Assembly (NCBI GenBank): GCA_937958075.1
Contig: CALFFB010000172.1
Span: 1-32,966, forward strand
DNA length: 32,966 bases
Source of the DNA: an uncultured Geobacteraceae bacterium
Lineage (GTDB): Bacteria > Desulfobacterota > Desulfuromonadia > Desulfuromonadales > Geopsychrobacteraceae
Direction of reading: 5' to 3'
A program made the position numbers and the translations under genes. Below are positions 8,323-16,503 of this stretch, one piece after another. The notes under the pieces were generated by a model. The model had not been told where the DNA came from, searched no databases, and saw only the letters and a list, made by a program, of their open reading frames with translations. The number at the start of each line of letters is the position of its first letter. Positions within the stretch are counted from its first letter, which is position 1.

Positions 8323-9105
8323 ATGTCTGATGCCGTATCGGTAGAGGAATTGTACGAGCAGGGAACGCGCGCTCTGGAAGAAGGGGAGTTTCGCAAGGCG
8401 ATGGAATGTTTTGCCCGGATCATCGCCACCACTCCCGAGGCGGATGCCTATCTGCTCCTGGCCGAAGCCTGTTTTGAGGAAGGCGCCTGGCAAAAGGGCC
8501 TGCAGAGTTTAAAGGATGGCCTCAAGCTTGATCCCGACAATTCGGAGTTGTTGTCCGCAATGGGGGACTATTATCTGGAACAGGAGGAGTACGCCGAGGC
8601 CCGAGGTTGTTACCAGAAAGTTATGAACCGGGAACCGGAAAATATCGAGGCCATGGTTTGTATGGCCCTGGTCCAGATCAATGAGGATCAACCGGAAAAA
8701 GCGATACAACTTTGTCATGACGCGTTGCGGCTTGATCCGGACTTCCTCTTCGCCCTCAACGCCCTCGGTGATATCCATGTCCGCCAGGGTCGGCTGGATG
8801 AGGCGGCCAGCCTCTATGGGAAGGCGATCGACCTTGACCCCGAGGATCCGCAGCCTTATTTCAGTCTGGCGGAATGCTATTATGAGCAGGGGCAGCTGGA
8901 AAAAGCGGAGGAGGTCTGTCGTAAAGGGCTGGAGTGTGATCCCGGAGCGGCTGGAGGGTATTTCACCCTGGGCTCCTTGTGTCTCGATCAGGATCGTCAG
9001 CGCGAGGCGCAGGAACATTTTGAGCAGTTTCTGCGGCTGGAAAAAAGTCCGTCAGCCGCCCAGCTGCGTGAGGAAGTCAAGGCGGTTATTGAGGGTCTGA
9101 AATAG
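8323..9105 (+). CDS. TPR-repeat protein
   Basis: Soluble protein of about 260 aa built almost wholly of tetratricopeptide repeats of about 34 residues. Consensus elements (ALNALGDIHVRQGRLDEAAS, PYFSLAECYYEQGQLEKAEE) are visible at several positions. No signal peptide or enzymatic domain is seen. Repeats of this kind are protein-binding scaffolds; the partner is unknown. I chose ATG 8323 over ATG 8317 because AGGAG at 8311-8315 lies 7 nt from the former but abuts the latter. Probably co-transcribed with gloA; the pair ends at a strong terminator. Confidence 0.85.
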   Translation: MSDAVSVEELYEQGTRALEEGEFRKAMECFARIIATTPEADAYLLLAEACFEEGAWQKGLQSLKDGLKLDPDNSELLSAMGDYYLEQEEYAEARGCYQKVMNREPENIEAMVCMALVQINEDQPEKAIQLCHDALRLDPDFLFALNALGDIHVRQGRLDEAASLYGKAIDLDPEDPQPYFSLAECYYEQGQLEKAEEVCRKGLECDPGAAGGYFTLGSLCLDQDRQREAQEHFEQFLRLEKSPSAAQLREEVKAVIEGLK

Positions 9106-9119
9106 TCCGCTGAGGGCTT

Positions 9120-9160
9120 ACAGAAAAAGCCGGTGGCAAGGGCGCACCGGCTTTTTCTGT
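9120..9160. terminator. strong bidirectional intrinsic terminator
   Basis: A perfect 16-bp inverted repeat (9120-9135 with 9145-9160) has A-runs at the left base and T-runs at the right base. It can terminate the gloA-TPR transcript (+) and the convergent PxxKW gene (-). Confidence 0.92.
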
Positions 9161-9189
9161 AACATCTGGCCTGAAGTGGGTGAATAGAA

Positions 9190-9480
9190 TTACTTCTTTT
9201 TGCCCGCTGCAGCCCGTTTTGCGGCTTTGAGGGGGTTGACCCGCACGTCCTCGGATTTGAGGTCGATCTTCTTGTGGGTGGCAAAGTTGCACAGCCCTGA
9301 CAGCCACTTGGCCGCTGGATCAGGGTAGGATGAACAGACCTCACCAATGGTTCCGGTCACAATCCGGGCACAGCCCTGACATTCTTCAACAACAACCTTG
9401 CAGCTACCACCTTCGGCGGAGCAACCCGCTTTTTTCCAGAAACCGCACTCGGTGCCGGGGAGAACTGTTTGACACTGCAT
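9190..9480 (-). CDS. PxxKW family cysteine-rich protein
   Basis: 96-aa protein with eight cysteines (3, 12, 20, 27, 34, 37, 49, 64) and the PDPAAKW motif (53-59) that names the PxxKW family, seen mainly in deltaproteobacteria. CQGC at 34-37 and the other cysteines suggest an iron-sulfur or zinc site; this is inference. The last 25 residues are Lys/Ala-rich and probably disordered. No signal peptide. GGAGGA precedes ATG by about 9 nt. Monocistronic, with its own promoter candidate and a shared terminator. The function of the family is unknown to me. Confidence 0.85.
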   Translation of the reverse strand: MQCQTVLPGTECGFWKKAGCSAEGGSCKVVVEECQGCARIVTGTIGEVCSSYPDPAAKWLSGLCNFATHKKIDLKSEDVRVNPLKAAKRAAAGKKK

Positions 9481-9529
9481 GTTAGACTTCCTCCTGAAAA
9501 TATCTTTGATGCGAACTTAAGAACGGCAA

Positions 9530-9558
9530 TTAATATCGAATTTATGTCAGTGAGTCAA
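9530..9558 (-). promoter_or_regulatory. candidate promoter of the PxxKW gene
   Basis: Minus-strand TTGACT (9558-9553), a 17-bp spacer and TATTAA (9535-9530). -35 matches 5/6, -10 matches 4/6. The leader would be about 43 nt. Confidence 0.4.
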
Positions 9559-9589
9559 TGCTTTAATCGTATTTTGTCGGGAACTAAAT

Positions 9590-10765
9590 TCAGCCCGTCG
9601 CCATGTCGGATGCGGCCGTAAACAGGCGGCGGTCATGGTGCAGCCACCAGACAGCGCCAAGAATCAGCATGGCGATGGCGGCCAGGGGCAGGGTAAAGCT
9701 GCCCGTCTTGTCGAAATAATATCCGGCCAGCAAGGGCGCAACCGCTCCGGGAATGTTGGCAGAGAACAGCCAGCCGTAAATGGAGGCGACCCTGCCGGCG
9801 CCCCAGATGCGGGCCACAGACCCGGCGTAAACGACCAGAACCCCGCCGTAGTTGAATCCCGTCAGGGTGGCAAAAAGCAGCAGTCCACCGCCGGAGGTCA
9901 GAATCACCGGTGTCAGCAGCAGCAGAACCGCCTGGGCGGTGAGATTCAGCTGCAGCACCTGGACACTGTCCATACGGTCAAAGAGCCCGCCCCACAGCAC
10001 CCGACCGGCGGCGTTGGCCAGCGCAAAAAAAGAAACGGCACTGACGCCGGTCATCAGGGTCGCGGACTGATAGAGTTCCTTGATGTTGGCGTTGACGGCG
10101 AAACCTGCGGCCAAACCACTGAACATGGCGACGTAGAGGACGACAAAACGACGATCTGTCAGTACGGAACGGGGCGTGACCGCTATCTTTCTGCCGGCTT
10201 CCACTTGAGGGTGTGGCGGGTTGGTCATGAACACCGCCGCAAACAGAATCATCAGCATGAAGGCAGCGCCGAACCAGCCGAACAGATCAAAGGGGGTCAA
10301 CTGTCGCGCCAGCAGCAGGCCGGCGACGGAACTGACCAGCGCCGCGCCGCCGCCGAAGCCGGCAACAGCGACTCCGGTGACCAGGCCCTTGTTGTGAGGA
10401 AACCATTTCATGCAGGTGGAAATAGGAACGATATAGGCGATACCGGCACCCAACCCGGCGATAACACCGTTACCGATCACCGTATACAGAAAGGCTCCGC
10501 CGCCCAGGGATGACAGCAGCCAGCCGCTGCCGAAAAGAATGCCACCGGTGATGGTGGAAAATCGGGGGCCAAACCGGTCAAGCAGGATGCCGGAAAAGAT
10601 CATGGTTGCCGGAAATACAAAATAAAACAGGGTGAAGGGAATCTGGGCCTGGGCCTGGGAAATGTTGACGATTTCCCGCAAGTGCAGTACATACACTGAC
10701 CAGGAATAGGTCGCGCCAAGACAGATCTGCATCAGCAGGGCGGAAAAGATAACCATGAAACGCAT
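9590..10765 (-). CDS. MFS transporter, OFA (oxalate/formate antiporter-like) family
   Basis: 391-aa, about 12-helix major facilitator. The start of helix 1 (LGATYSWSVYV) and the DRFGPRFSTITGG loop between helices 2 and 3 are typical of the OFA family, whose best-known member is the oxalate:formate exchanger OxlT. Substrates of most members, including monocarboxylates, are not predictable from sequence. AAAGG lies 7 nt before the ATG. A weak promoter (TTGACT, 17 bp, TAATGT) is at 10799-10827 on the minus strand. No neighbouring catabolic genes indicate the substrate. Confidence 0.85.
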   Translation of the reverse strand: MRFMVIFSALLMQICLGATYSWSVYVLHLREIVNISQAQAQIPFTLFYFVFPATMIFSGILLDRFGPRFSTITGGILFGSGWLLSSLGGGAFLYTVIGNGVIAGLGAGIAYIVPISTCMKWFPHNKGLVTGVAVAGFGGGAALVSSVAGLLLARQLTPFDLFGWFGAAFMLMILFAAVFMTNPPHPQVEAGRKIAVTPRSVLTDRRFVVLYVAMFSGLAAGFAVNANIKELYQSATLMTGVSAVSFFALANAAGRVLWGGLFDRMDSVQVLQLNLTAQAVLLLLTPVILTSGGGLLLFATLTGFNYGGVLVVYAGSVARIWGAGRVASIYGWLFSANIPGAVAPLLAGYYFDKTGSFTLPLAAIAMLILGAVWWLHHDRRLFTAASDMATG

Positions 10766-10889
10766 GACAACGCCTTTATCGGGTGGAGTTGAAAACAGAC
10801 ATTAGGCAGTTCGGTGCGTCAAGTCAATCAGCAATCGGGCGTGGGATGTGAATCAACAGCAACAGGTTCCACAACCGATGACAGGTGTT

Positions 10890-11180
10890 ATGAAACAGAA
10901 TCCCTCAGACATCAAACCGCGCAGCCGGGAGTGGGAAGTCATTTGTCAGCGCTGCGGTCGTTGCTGCTATGAAAAGTATGATTATCGTGGCACAATTCAC
11001 TACACCAAGACCCCCTGTGAGTTTTTCAACCCGGCCACCCGGAGGTGCCGGGTCTATGCGCGGCGGCAGCAGCTGCAGCCGGGGTGTGCGCAATTGACGA
11101 TCGAGTTGATTCAACGTGGCATTTTGCCCAAAGATTGCCCCTATGTCCGGCAGTTCGGAGCCGGGGAGGGGAAACAGTAG
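10890..11180 (+). CDS. YkgJ-like cysteine-cluster protein
   Basis: Small protein (96 aa from this start) with the CQRCGRCC motif near the N-terminus and further cysteines in TPCEF, RRCRVY, PGCAQ and DCPYV. This is the pattern of the YkgJ/UPF0153 family, thought to bind zinc or iron; the role is unknown. The start is uncertain: the frame is open from GTG 10848, with ATG at 10878 and 10890. The residues before 10890 are Gln/Pro-rich and not conserved-looking, so I prefer 10890. It lies 72 bp upstream of the phosphohexomutase gene and may be co-transcribed with it. Confidence 0.75.
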   Translation: MKQNPSDIKPRSREWEVICQRCGRCCYEKYDYRGTIHYTKTPCEFFNPATRRCRVYARRQQLQPGCAQLTIELIQRGILPKDCPYVRQFGAGEGKQ

Positions 11181-11252
11181 CAGATAGTTTGTCAACAGCC
11201 TGGCAGGTTTGCTACGACCTTGCATGGGCTATGCAAAGGAGAGCGGTACGTT

Positions 11253-12677
11253 ATGGCGGACATCAAGTTTGGAACATCGGGCTGGCGGGCGATTTTGTGT
11301 GATGACTTTACCCTGGCGAATGTTCGTTTTGTCATTCGTGCCGTTGCCGATCATCTACGCCAGCAGGAAGAAGCGGACAGAGGTGTCGTCGTCGGCTATG
11401 ATGCCCGGTTCATGGGGGAGGATTTCGCCCGGGAGGCGGCCAGGGTGTTTGCCGCCGCTGGTATCCCGGTGTTCCTGTGTGATCGCGATACGCCGACGCC
11501 GGTCATTTCCCACGAGCTGTTGCGGCGCCAGGCCGCCGGTGCGATCAACTTTACCGCCAGCCATAATCCCTACAATTATAACGGCATCAAGTTTTCTCCG
11601 GCCTGGGGTGGCCCGGCCCTGCCGGAAACCACCGGCGATATCGAAGTGCGGGCCAACAGGCTGCAACAGGAAAACAGCAGCATTCCGGTCATGGATCTGG
11701 AAACAGCGGTGAAAAAAGAATTGGTGCACAGCATCGACCCCCGCCCCGCCTACTTTGCAACCCTGCGGGGCATGATCGACTTTGAGGCCATTGCCGTATC
11801 CGGAATAAAGATCGCCGTCAATCCTCTGTACGGCAGCGGGCGAGGTTATCTTGACACCCTGCTGACCGAAGCGGACGTTGATATTGTGACCATGAATACC
11901 CACCGTGATCCCTACTTCGGAGGGGAGCCCCCGGAACCGGCAGAAGCACATATCGCCGATTTTATTCAGCTGATCGCTAAAGGAAATGGTATCGCTCTGG
12001 GCGTTGCCACCGACGGAGACGGGGATCGTTTCGGGATAATTGACAGGGATGGCAGTTATATCGAGCCGAACTACATTCTGGCGCTGCTCCTCGATTACAT
12101 GATCCGGCGCAAGGGCTTGCGCGGTGATGCCGCACGCAGTGTGGCCACGTCGCACCTGATCGATGCCGTGGCCCGCCATCATCAGGTCAAGGTTCTGGAA
12201 ACACCTGTCGGCTTCAAGTTCATCGGCGAATACATCAGTGCCGGTAAAATCCTCATCGGTGGTGAAGAGAGCGCCGGCCTGAGCATCCGCGGGCATGTTC
12301 CGGAAAAGGACGGTATCCTGGCCTGTCTGCTCGTTGCCGAGATGGTCGCCGTTGAAAAGAAATCGTTAAAGGAACTCCTGGCGGAACTCTACACCAAAGT
12401 CGGTGAGATCCACACCCGCCGCATCAATATCCGGCTGTCCCGGCAGTTGGAAGACAGCCTGCCCGACAAACTCGCCAACCCGCCGGCAGCCCTTGAAGGC
12501 CGTACCATCAGTGAGGTCATTCGCATTGATGGCAACAAATTCCTTTTTGCTGACGGCTCCTGGCTGCTGTTCCGCAAGTCTGGAACCGAGCCGGTGGTCA
12601 GACTGTACGCCGAAGCAAAAAGCCAGGCGCAACTGACAGAACTGATCGAGGTCGGCCAGAGGTTTATCCTGTCCTGA
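11253..12677 (+). CDS. phosphoglucomutase/phosphomannomutase
   Basis: Alpha-D-phosphohexomutase of 474 aa that interconverts hexose 1- and 6-phosphates. The four family signatures are in order: GTSGWRA (7-13); the phosphoserine loop TASHNP (Ser103); the Mg2+ loop DGDGDR (254-259); the sugar loop GGEESAG; and the phosphate-binding FRKSGTEP near the C-terminus. Sequence alone does not separate glucose, mannose or glucosamine specificity. I chose ATG 11253 because AAGGAG (11236-11241) lies upstream and the family's first motif follows at once; the frame extends back to 11220. Followed by a hairpin between convergent operons. Confidence 0.9.
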   Translation: MADIKFGTSGWRAILCDDFTLANVRFVIRAVADHLRQQEEADRGVVVGYDARFMGEDFAREAARVFAAAGIPVFLCDRDTPTPVISHELLRRQAAGAINFTASHNPYNYNGIKFSPAWGGPALPETTGDIEVRANRLQQENSSIPVMDLETAVKKELVHSIDPRPAYFATLRGMIDFEAIAVSGIKIAVNPLYGSGRGYLDTLLTEADVDIVTMNTHRDPYFGGEPPEPAEAHIADFIQLIAKGNGIALGVATDGDGDRFGIIDRDGSYIEPNYILALLLDYMIRRKGLRGDAARSVATSHLIDAVARHHQVKVLETPVGFKFIGEYISAGKILIGGEESAGLSIRGHVPEKDGILACLLVAEMVAVEKKSLKELLAELYTKVGEIHTRRINIRLSRQLEDSLPDKLANPPAALEGRTISEVIRIDGNKFLFADGSWLLFRKSGTEPVVRLYAEAKSQAQLTELIEVGQRFILS

Positions 12678-12702
12678 CCCCCCTGATTCCTCACCCTATG
12701 AG

Positions 12703-12731
12703 GGGCCACCGGAGTTTACCGGCGGCCCTTT
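12703..12731 (+). terminator. probable terminator after the phosphohexomutase gene
   Basis: A 10-bp stem with one mismatch (12703-12712 with 12719-12728, 6-nt loop) is followed by only three Ts. It lies between convergent genes and overlaps the last bases of the lipoprotein gene on the other strand. Confidence 0.5.
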
Positions 12732-13311
12732 AATTCGCCAGCATTTTCCCAACGTTTTTGCTGAATGCGTTAACGCCTGCATTTAAGGCCGCGACCAGGT
12801 CGCCATAGCTGTTGCCGGTCGAGCGGTTGTCGCTATAGGTTCCCTGCCAAAGATGACCATTATTGTCGCTGAGCTGCCAGCGGATACGCAGGTCAAGAGT
12901 CTCCCCCAGGACTCCGCTGAAGTCGATGACGGTCAGCCTGAGTCGATAGTCAGGAAGGCGCGGGTTCTCCCAGGGGTGGACGAGAATGGTCGCCGCCGGC
13001 AGCTGCAGTTGCAGGCTGCGCTGCAGGGTGGCGACCAGGGCTGAGTCGAGGGGCTCGGCCCAGCGATGGGTGTCAGAGAAGCGAATCTGGTGGTTTGGTC
13101 CTTTGGCGACAACCGGAGCCCGCTTCAAATAGTCCGGAAAACCGGCAAGGTCAATAGCCAGGACCACTGCCCGGTCGGACTGAATTCGGGTCCGGTCGGA
13201 GTCAACCTCCAGCAGGTAGAACTGTTGGTCAGGAGCCGGGCTGCCGAGTTGGACGCAGGCAGCGAGAATGAGAGCGCCAAAGACGTAGCCGAGCTGTTTT
13301 ACCGGGGTCAT
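12730..13311 (-). CDS. ABC-transport auxiliary lipoprotein (PqiC/DUF330-like)
   Basis: 193-aa predicted lipoprotein with a short hydrophobic signal and lipobox LILAAC (Cys19). The body (DQQFYLLEVD near the N-terminus, then alternating strands and helices, TYSDNRSTGN and a C-terminal helix) resembles the ABC-type transport auxiliary/PqiC group that accompanies MCE proteins. It is probably anchored in the inner leaflet of the outer membrane, where it would contact the MCE protein. ATG 13311 was chosen because it follows the mlaD stop by one base and gives an intact lipobox; the frame is open for 30 more residues upstream. Last gene of the Mla-type operon. Confidence 0.8.
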   Translation of the reverse strand: MTPVKQLGYVFGALILAACVQLGSPAPDQQFYLLEVDSDRTRIQSDRAVVLAIDLAGFPDYLKRAPVVAKGPNHQIRFSDTHRWAEPLDSALVATLQRSLQLQLPAATILVHPWENPRLPDYRLRLTVIDFSGVLGETLDLRIRWQLSDNNGHLWQGTYSDNRSTGNSYGDLVAALNAGVNAFSKNVGKMLAN

Positions 13312-13312
13312 G

Positions 13313-14395
13313 TCATTTCTCCGTCGCCCGCCCGCGCAGGAGCATTTGCGGATCGCGTTCGAGTTCGTCAGCCAGATAGCGCAGACTCTCCATGGTGCCA
13401 TGGAGCTGCTGCATGGTCAGGGAAAACTGCTGAAGCAAAGGGGAATCGGTGTCGATGAGGTTCTTGTAATCCTGCATGGTGGCCGTGACATTGTCGGCAG
13501 CCCTGGAGACGGCGGCCATGCTCCGATCGATGCTTCGGGCCAGAGGGGTGATTTCCGCGTCCAGGGTGCTGATGGTTCTGCCGGCGTCGCTGAGGATGGT
13601 GCGGGCCTCAACAAGGAGCAGGTTGACATTGTCATCCAGGCGGGTCAGGGTGGAGCGGCTCAGGGTCAGGGTCTCCTCCATGCCGGTCAGCAGCGGCGGC
13701 AGGGCGTCATTCATGGTCGTCAGCAGTTGATTGAGGCTGGTCATGGCCGCGTCGATCTGTTCGATGCCACTGTGCAGGCTGGGAGAGGTGAAGATGCGCT
13801 GGGCGCCTTCGGCGGACTGGATCAGTTTGTCCGCCAGCAGCTGCAGAGGCAGTTCCTCCAGGGTTCTGCTCAGTTCTTCAAAGCTGGAACTGACGGCGGG
13901 AATTGCCTGATAGTCACCGGTTGTACGGACCTGCACCGCCGGCGCCTCGGGAAACATGTCAAGATTGACATAAAGCTGTCCGGTCACCAGGCTGTCGAGC
14001 TGCAACTGAGCACGCAGTCCGCCGGTAATCAGGGGGACAATGGGATCCTCTCCCTGGACGGTGGTCATCAGATGGTCGAGCAGACCCTTGTCGCTGCCGT
14101 CGGCTTTAATCTTTTTGGGCTCGATTTCGATGACCACCGGGATATTGAAAGCCAGTTGCCGCTGTTCAAAGCGAATATTGATTTCCCGTACCTGGCCGAT
14201 CTTGACGCCGCGAAAGCGTACCGGTGAGCCGACATTGAGGCCTTTGACGGAACTTTCAAAGTAGATGATATAGCGCTTGGTGTCGGTCAGCAGGCCGCCG
14301 GGACCGAAAAACAGGATGCCGGCAACGCACAAAATGATGGCTCCGACAACGAAGATGCCGATGACTCTGGGATCGACTTTTTTGCGTTGATGCAT
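13313..14395 (-). CDS. mlaD: MlaD-like MCE-domain lipid-binding protein
   Basis: 360-aa periplasmic protein anchored by one N-terminal membrane helix (about 11-31). One MCE domain (about 40-120, with GLNVGSPVRFRGVKIGQV) is followed by a long helical tail (about 170-355). MCE rings bind phospholipid in the Mla, Pqi and Yeb systems; the tail forms a bundle or channel in related proteins. It is longer than E. coli MlaD (183 aa) because of the tail and resembles the TTG2C/organic-solvent-resistance type. GAGGAAG precedes the ATG. The gene lies 71 bp after mlaF and ends one base before the lipoprotein gene. Confidence 0.9.
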   Translation of the reverse strand: MHQRKKVDPRVIGIFVVGAIILCVAGILFFGPGGLLTDTKRYIIYFESSVKGLNVGSPVRFRGVKIGQVREINIRFEQRQLAFNIPVVIEIEPKKIKADGSDKGLLDHLMTTVQGEDPIVPLITGGLRAQLQLDSLVTGQLYVNLDMFPEAPAVQVRTTGDYQAIPAVSSSFEELSRTLEELPLQLLADKLIQSAEGAQRIFTSPSLHSGIEQIDAAMTSLNQLLTTMNDALPPLLTGMEETLTLSRSTLTRLDDNVNLLLVEARTILSDAGRTISTLDAEITPLARSIDRSMAAVSRAADNVTATMQDYKNLIDTDSPLLQQFSLTMQQLHGTMESLRYLADELERDPQMLLRGRATEK

Positions 14396-14466
14396 GGGGT
14401 CTTCCTCAGCAGATCACAAGTATTCAGCCCGGGATAACGGGTTGATATGAAAGGTTACAGCGCATT

Positions 14467-15213
14467 TTAAAGGGTACGCGTGAGAAAGTTGCGCACCCGC
14501 TCATCCTCTGATTCTTTAAGCAGCTTGTCCGGCGACCCGGCGGCAATAATGGTCTTTTCATCGGCATCGAGAAAGATCGAATCATCGGCGACGCAGAAAA
14601 TGCTTGCCAGCTCATGGCTGACCATAACAATGGTGGTGCCGAGGCTGTCGCGCAGCTCCAGAATCAGATTGTCAAGCAGCCGGGAGCTGATCGGATCGAG
14701 CCCGGCCGAGGGTTCGTCAATAAACAGAATATCCGGATCAAGGGCCATGGCCCGGGCCAGCCCCGCACGCTTGCGCATGCCGCCGCTGATTTCCGACGGG
14801 TAATAATCGGCAAAACCTCCCAGCCCTACCAGCGCCAGCTTGTAGGACACCACCCGGTCGATCTGTTGCCTGTTCAGCCGGGTGAATTCCTCCAGTGGCA
14901 GGGCGATGTTCTCCCCAAGGGTCATGGAGCTGAGCAGGGCGCCGCTCTGGTACAGGATGCCGCTGCGGCTGATGATCGCCTGGCGCTGATGCGCATCGGC
15001 CTGCCACAGGTTGACCCCGTTAATAAGGATGTCCCCGGTCGCCGGTTCCATCAGGCCGATAAGGTGACGCAGCAGGGTGCTTTTGCCGCAGCCACTGCCG
15101 CCCATGATGACAAAAATGCTCCCCCGACGCACGGAAAAGGTGAGTTTCTGCTGAATAATTGTCTCGCCGTAGGCCATGGTCAGGTTGTTGATCTGCAAAT
15201 GGGGCCGGTTCAT
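14467..15213 (-). CDS. mlaF: MlaF-like ABC transporter ATP-binding protein
   Basis: 248-aa ATPase of the MCE/Mla lipid transporter at the cytoplasmic face. Motifs are complete: Walker A GGSGCGKST, signature SGGMRKRAGLARA, Walker B DILFIDEPSAGLDP and the switch His in SHE. The MRKR form of the signature is typical of MlaF/Mkl. I chose ATG 15213, one base after the mlaE stop; the longer frame to 15264 has no family homology in its first 17 residues. Confidence 0.95.
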   Translation of the reverse strand: MNRPHLQINNLTMAYGETIIQQKLTFSVRRGSIFVIMGGSGCGKSTLLRHLIGLMEPATGDILINGVNLWQADAHQRQAIISRSGILYQSGALLSSMTLGENIALPLEEFTRLNRQQIDRVVSYKLALVGLGGFADYYPSEISGGMRKRAGLARAMALDPDILFIDEPSAGLDPISSRLLDNLILELRDSLGTTIVMVSHELASIFCVADDSIFLDADEKTIIAAGSPDKLLKESEDERVRNFLTRTL

Positions 15214-15214
15214 C

Positions 15215-16381
15215 TCAGACTCCCATGATCTGGCAGATGACGGTGATGACGGCATCGGCAACAATAATCAGAACCAGGGAGGTGACAACGGCACTGGTGG
15301 CGGCAAAACCGACAGCCGAGGCACTGCGTCCACACTGCAGGCCGCGGAAGCAGCCGGCGGTGGCGACAAGAACGCCGAAAATGCCGGCCTTGGTCAGGCC
15401 GATGGCAAAATGGCGCAGCGGCACAAAACTCTGAATCTGCTGATAATACTGATAAAAGGAAACATCGAAAAGGGACGCGCTGACAATGGCGCCACCCAGG
15501 ATACCCATGAAATTGGCGTAGATGCAGAGCAGGGGCAGAGTAATGCACAGGGCGAGCAGGCGGGGCAGAACCAGAAATTCCACCGGTGATATGCCCATGG
15601 TGGTCAGGGCATCAATCTCCTCGTTGACCTGCATGGTGCCGAGCTGGGCGGCGTAGGCGGCCCCGGTACGTCCGGCCATGATAATGGCGGTCATCATGGC
15701 CCCCATCTCTCGCGCCATGCCCAGACCCACCAGGTTGGCGATGAAGATTTCGGCACCGAAGAGCCGCAGTTGCACGGCTCCGACAAACGCGAGGATCATG
15801 CCCACCAGAACGCTGATCAGGGTGATGATGGCCAGGGCCGAGGGACCGGCCGCCTCAATCTGATAAAACAGATCGGACAGCCGCAGTCGCGCCCGACCAC
15901 GGATCAGGTTGAGCAGGGCATAGAAGACGTTACCGATGAATTTCAGCAGATCGTTCCAGTTGCGATGCATCTCGATGGTGAGATTGCCGATAACGGCGAG
16001 AACCGGTTGTCCGAGGATGCTGCGCCGGGCTCCCTTGCGTTCGGGGACGGCATAGGCCAGATCGAGCAGCCGCTTGACGCCGTCCGGCAGGGCGTCACGG
16101 TCAAGGGTTGACTGCCGCTGGTGGCAGTGATCGATCAGTTCGATCAAGAAGGTCATCAGACCACTGTCCCAGTCATGTAACTGGTGGCAGGTCAGAACGA
16201 GGTGACGCGGATTATCGGCTTCAATGCGGTTTATCAGGGCTGAAATCTCGGGAATACCGGCAGCGAAAGTCCAGGTGCCGGTTAATTCCAGGCACAGGGT
16301 GTCGTTTTTCAGCGCGTACTGATATTTTTGGTGGTCAGCCATGGGCCCCCGGCAGGCGATGGTTGGCGCTACTTCAGACAT
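15215..16381 (-). CDS. mlaE: STAS-MlaE fusion permease
   Basis: 388-aa permease of the Mla lipid transporter. Residues of roughly 15-120 form a STAS-like domain (LCLELTGTW, then LVLTCHQLHDWDSGL) equivalent to the separate MlaB protein of E. coli, fused in front of the MlaE/YrbE membrane domain (about 170-388, with GLGMAREMGAMMTAIIMAGR and the EEIDALTTMGI coupling helix). The start is uncertain: ATG 16381 has no clear ribosome site, ATG 16342 (MADHQKYQY) is preceded by a G-rich run, and TTG 16390 extends the frame. First gene of the operon mlaE-mlaF-mlaD-lipoprotein. Confidence 0.9.
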   Translation of the reverse strand: MSEVAPTIACRGPMADHQKYQYALKNDTLCLELTGTWTFAAGIPEISALINRIEADNPRHLVLTCHQLHDWDSGLMTFLIELIDHCHQRQSTLDRDALPDGVKRLLDLAYAVPERKGARRSILGQPVLAVIGNLTIEMHRNWNDLLKFIGNVFYALLNLIRGRARLRLSDLFYQIEAAGPSALAIITLISVLVGMILAFVGAVQLRLFGAEIFIANLVGLGMAREMGAMMTAIIMAGRTGAAYAAQLGTMQVNEEIDALTTMGISPVEFLVLPRLLALCITLPLLCIYANFMGILGGAIVSASLFDVSFYQYYQQIQSFVPLRHFAIGLTKAGIFGVLVATAGCFRGLQCGRSASAVGFAATSAVVTSLVLIIVADAVITVICQIMGV

Positions 16382-16503
16382 TGCAGTCAATGTAATATCA
16401 TGTTCCGATGCGGGTATCCAGCCGGGTTTTTGCCGTAGCCGGGCGACAAGGGTTCGGCTTGGCTTTTACGGGTGCTGAAAAGAAATGACCGGGAAGGGGT
16501 GTT

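Noticed and set aside
13310..14227. Plus-strand open frame opposite mlaD (305 codons)
   Set aside because: Low-complexity Gln/Gly-rich translation typical of an antisense frame; mlaD is clearly the gene.
16437..16459. Hairpin between the HDOD-GGDEF gene and mlaE as a terminator
   Set aside because: The stem is only 5 bp with a 13-nt loop and has no U-run on the minus strand.
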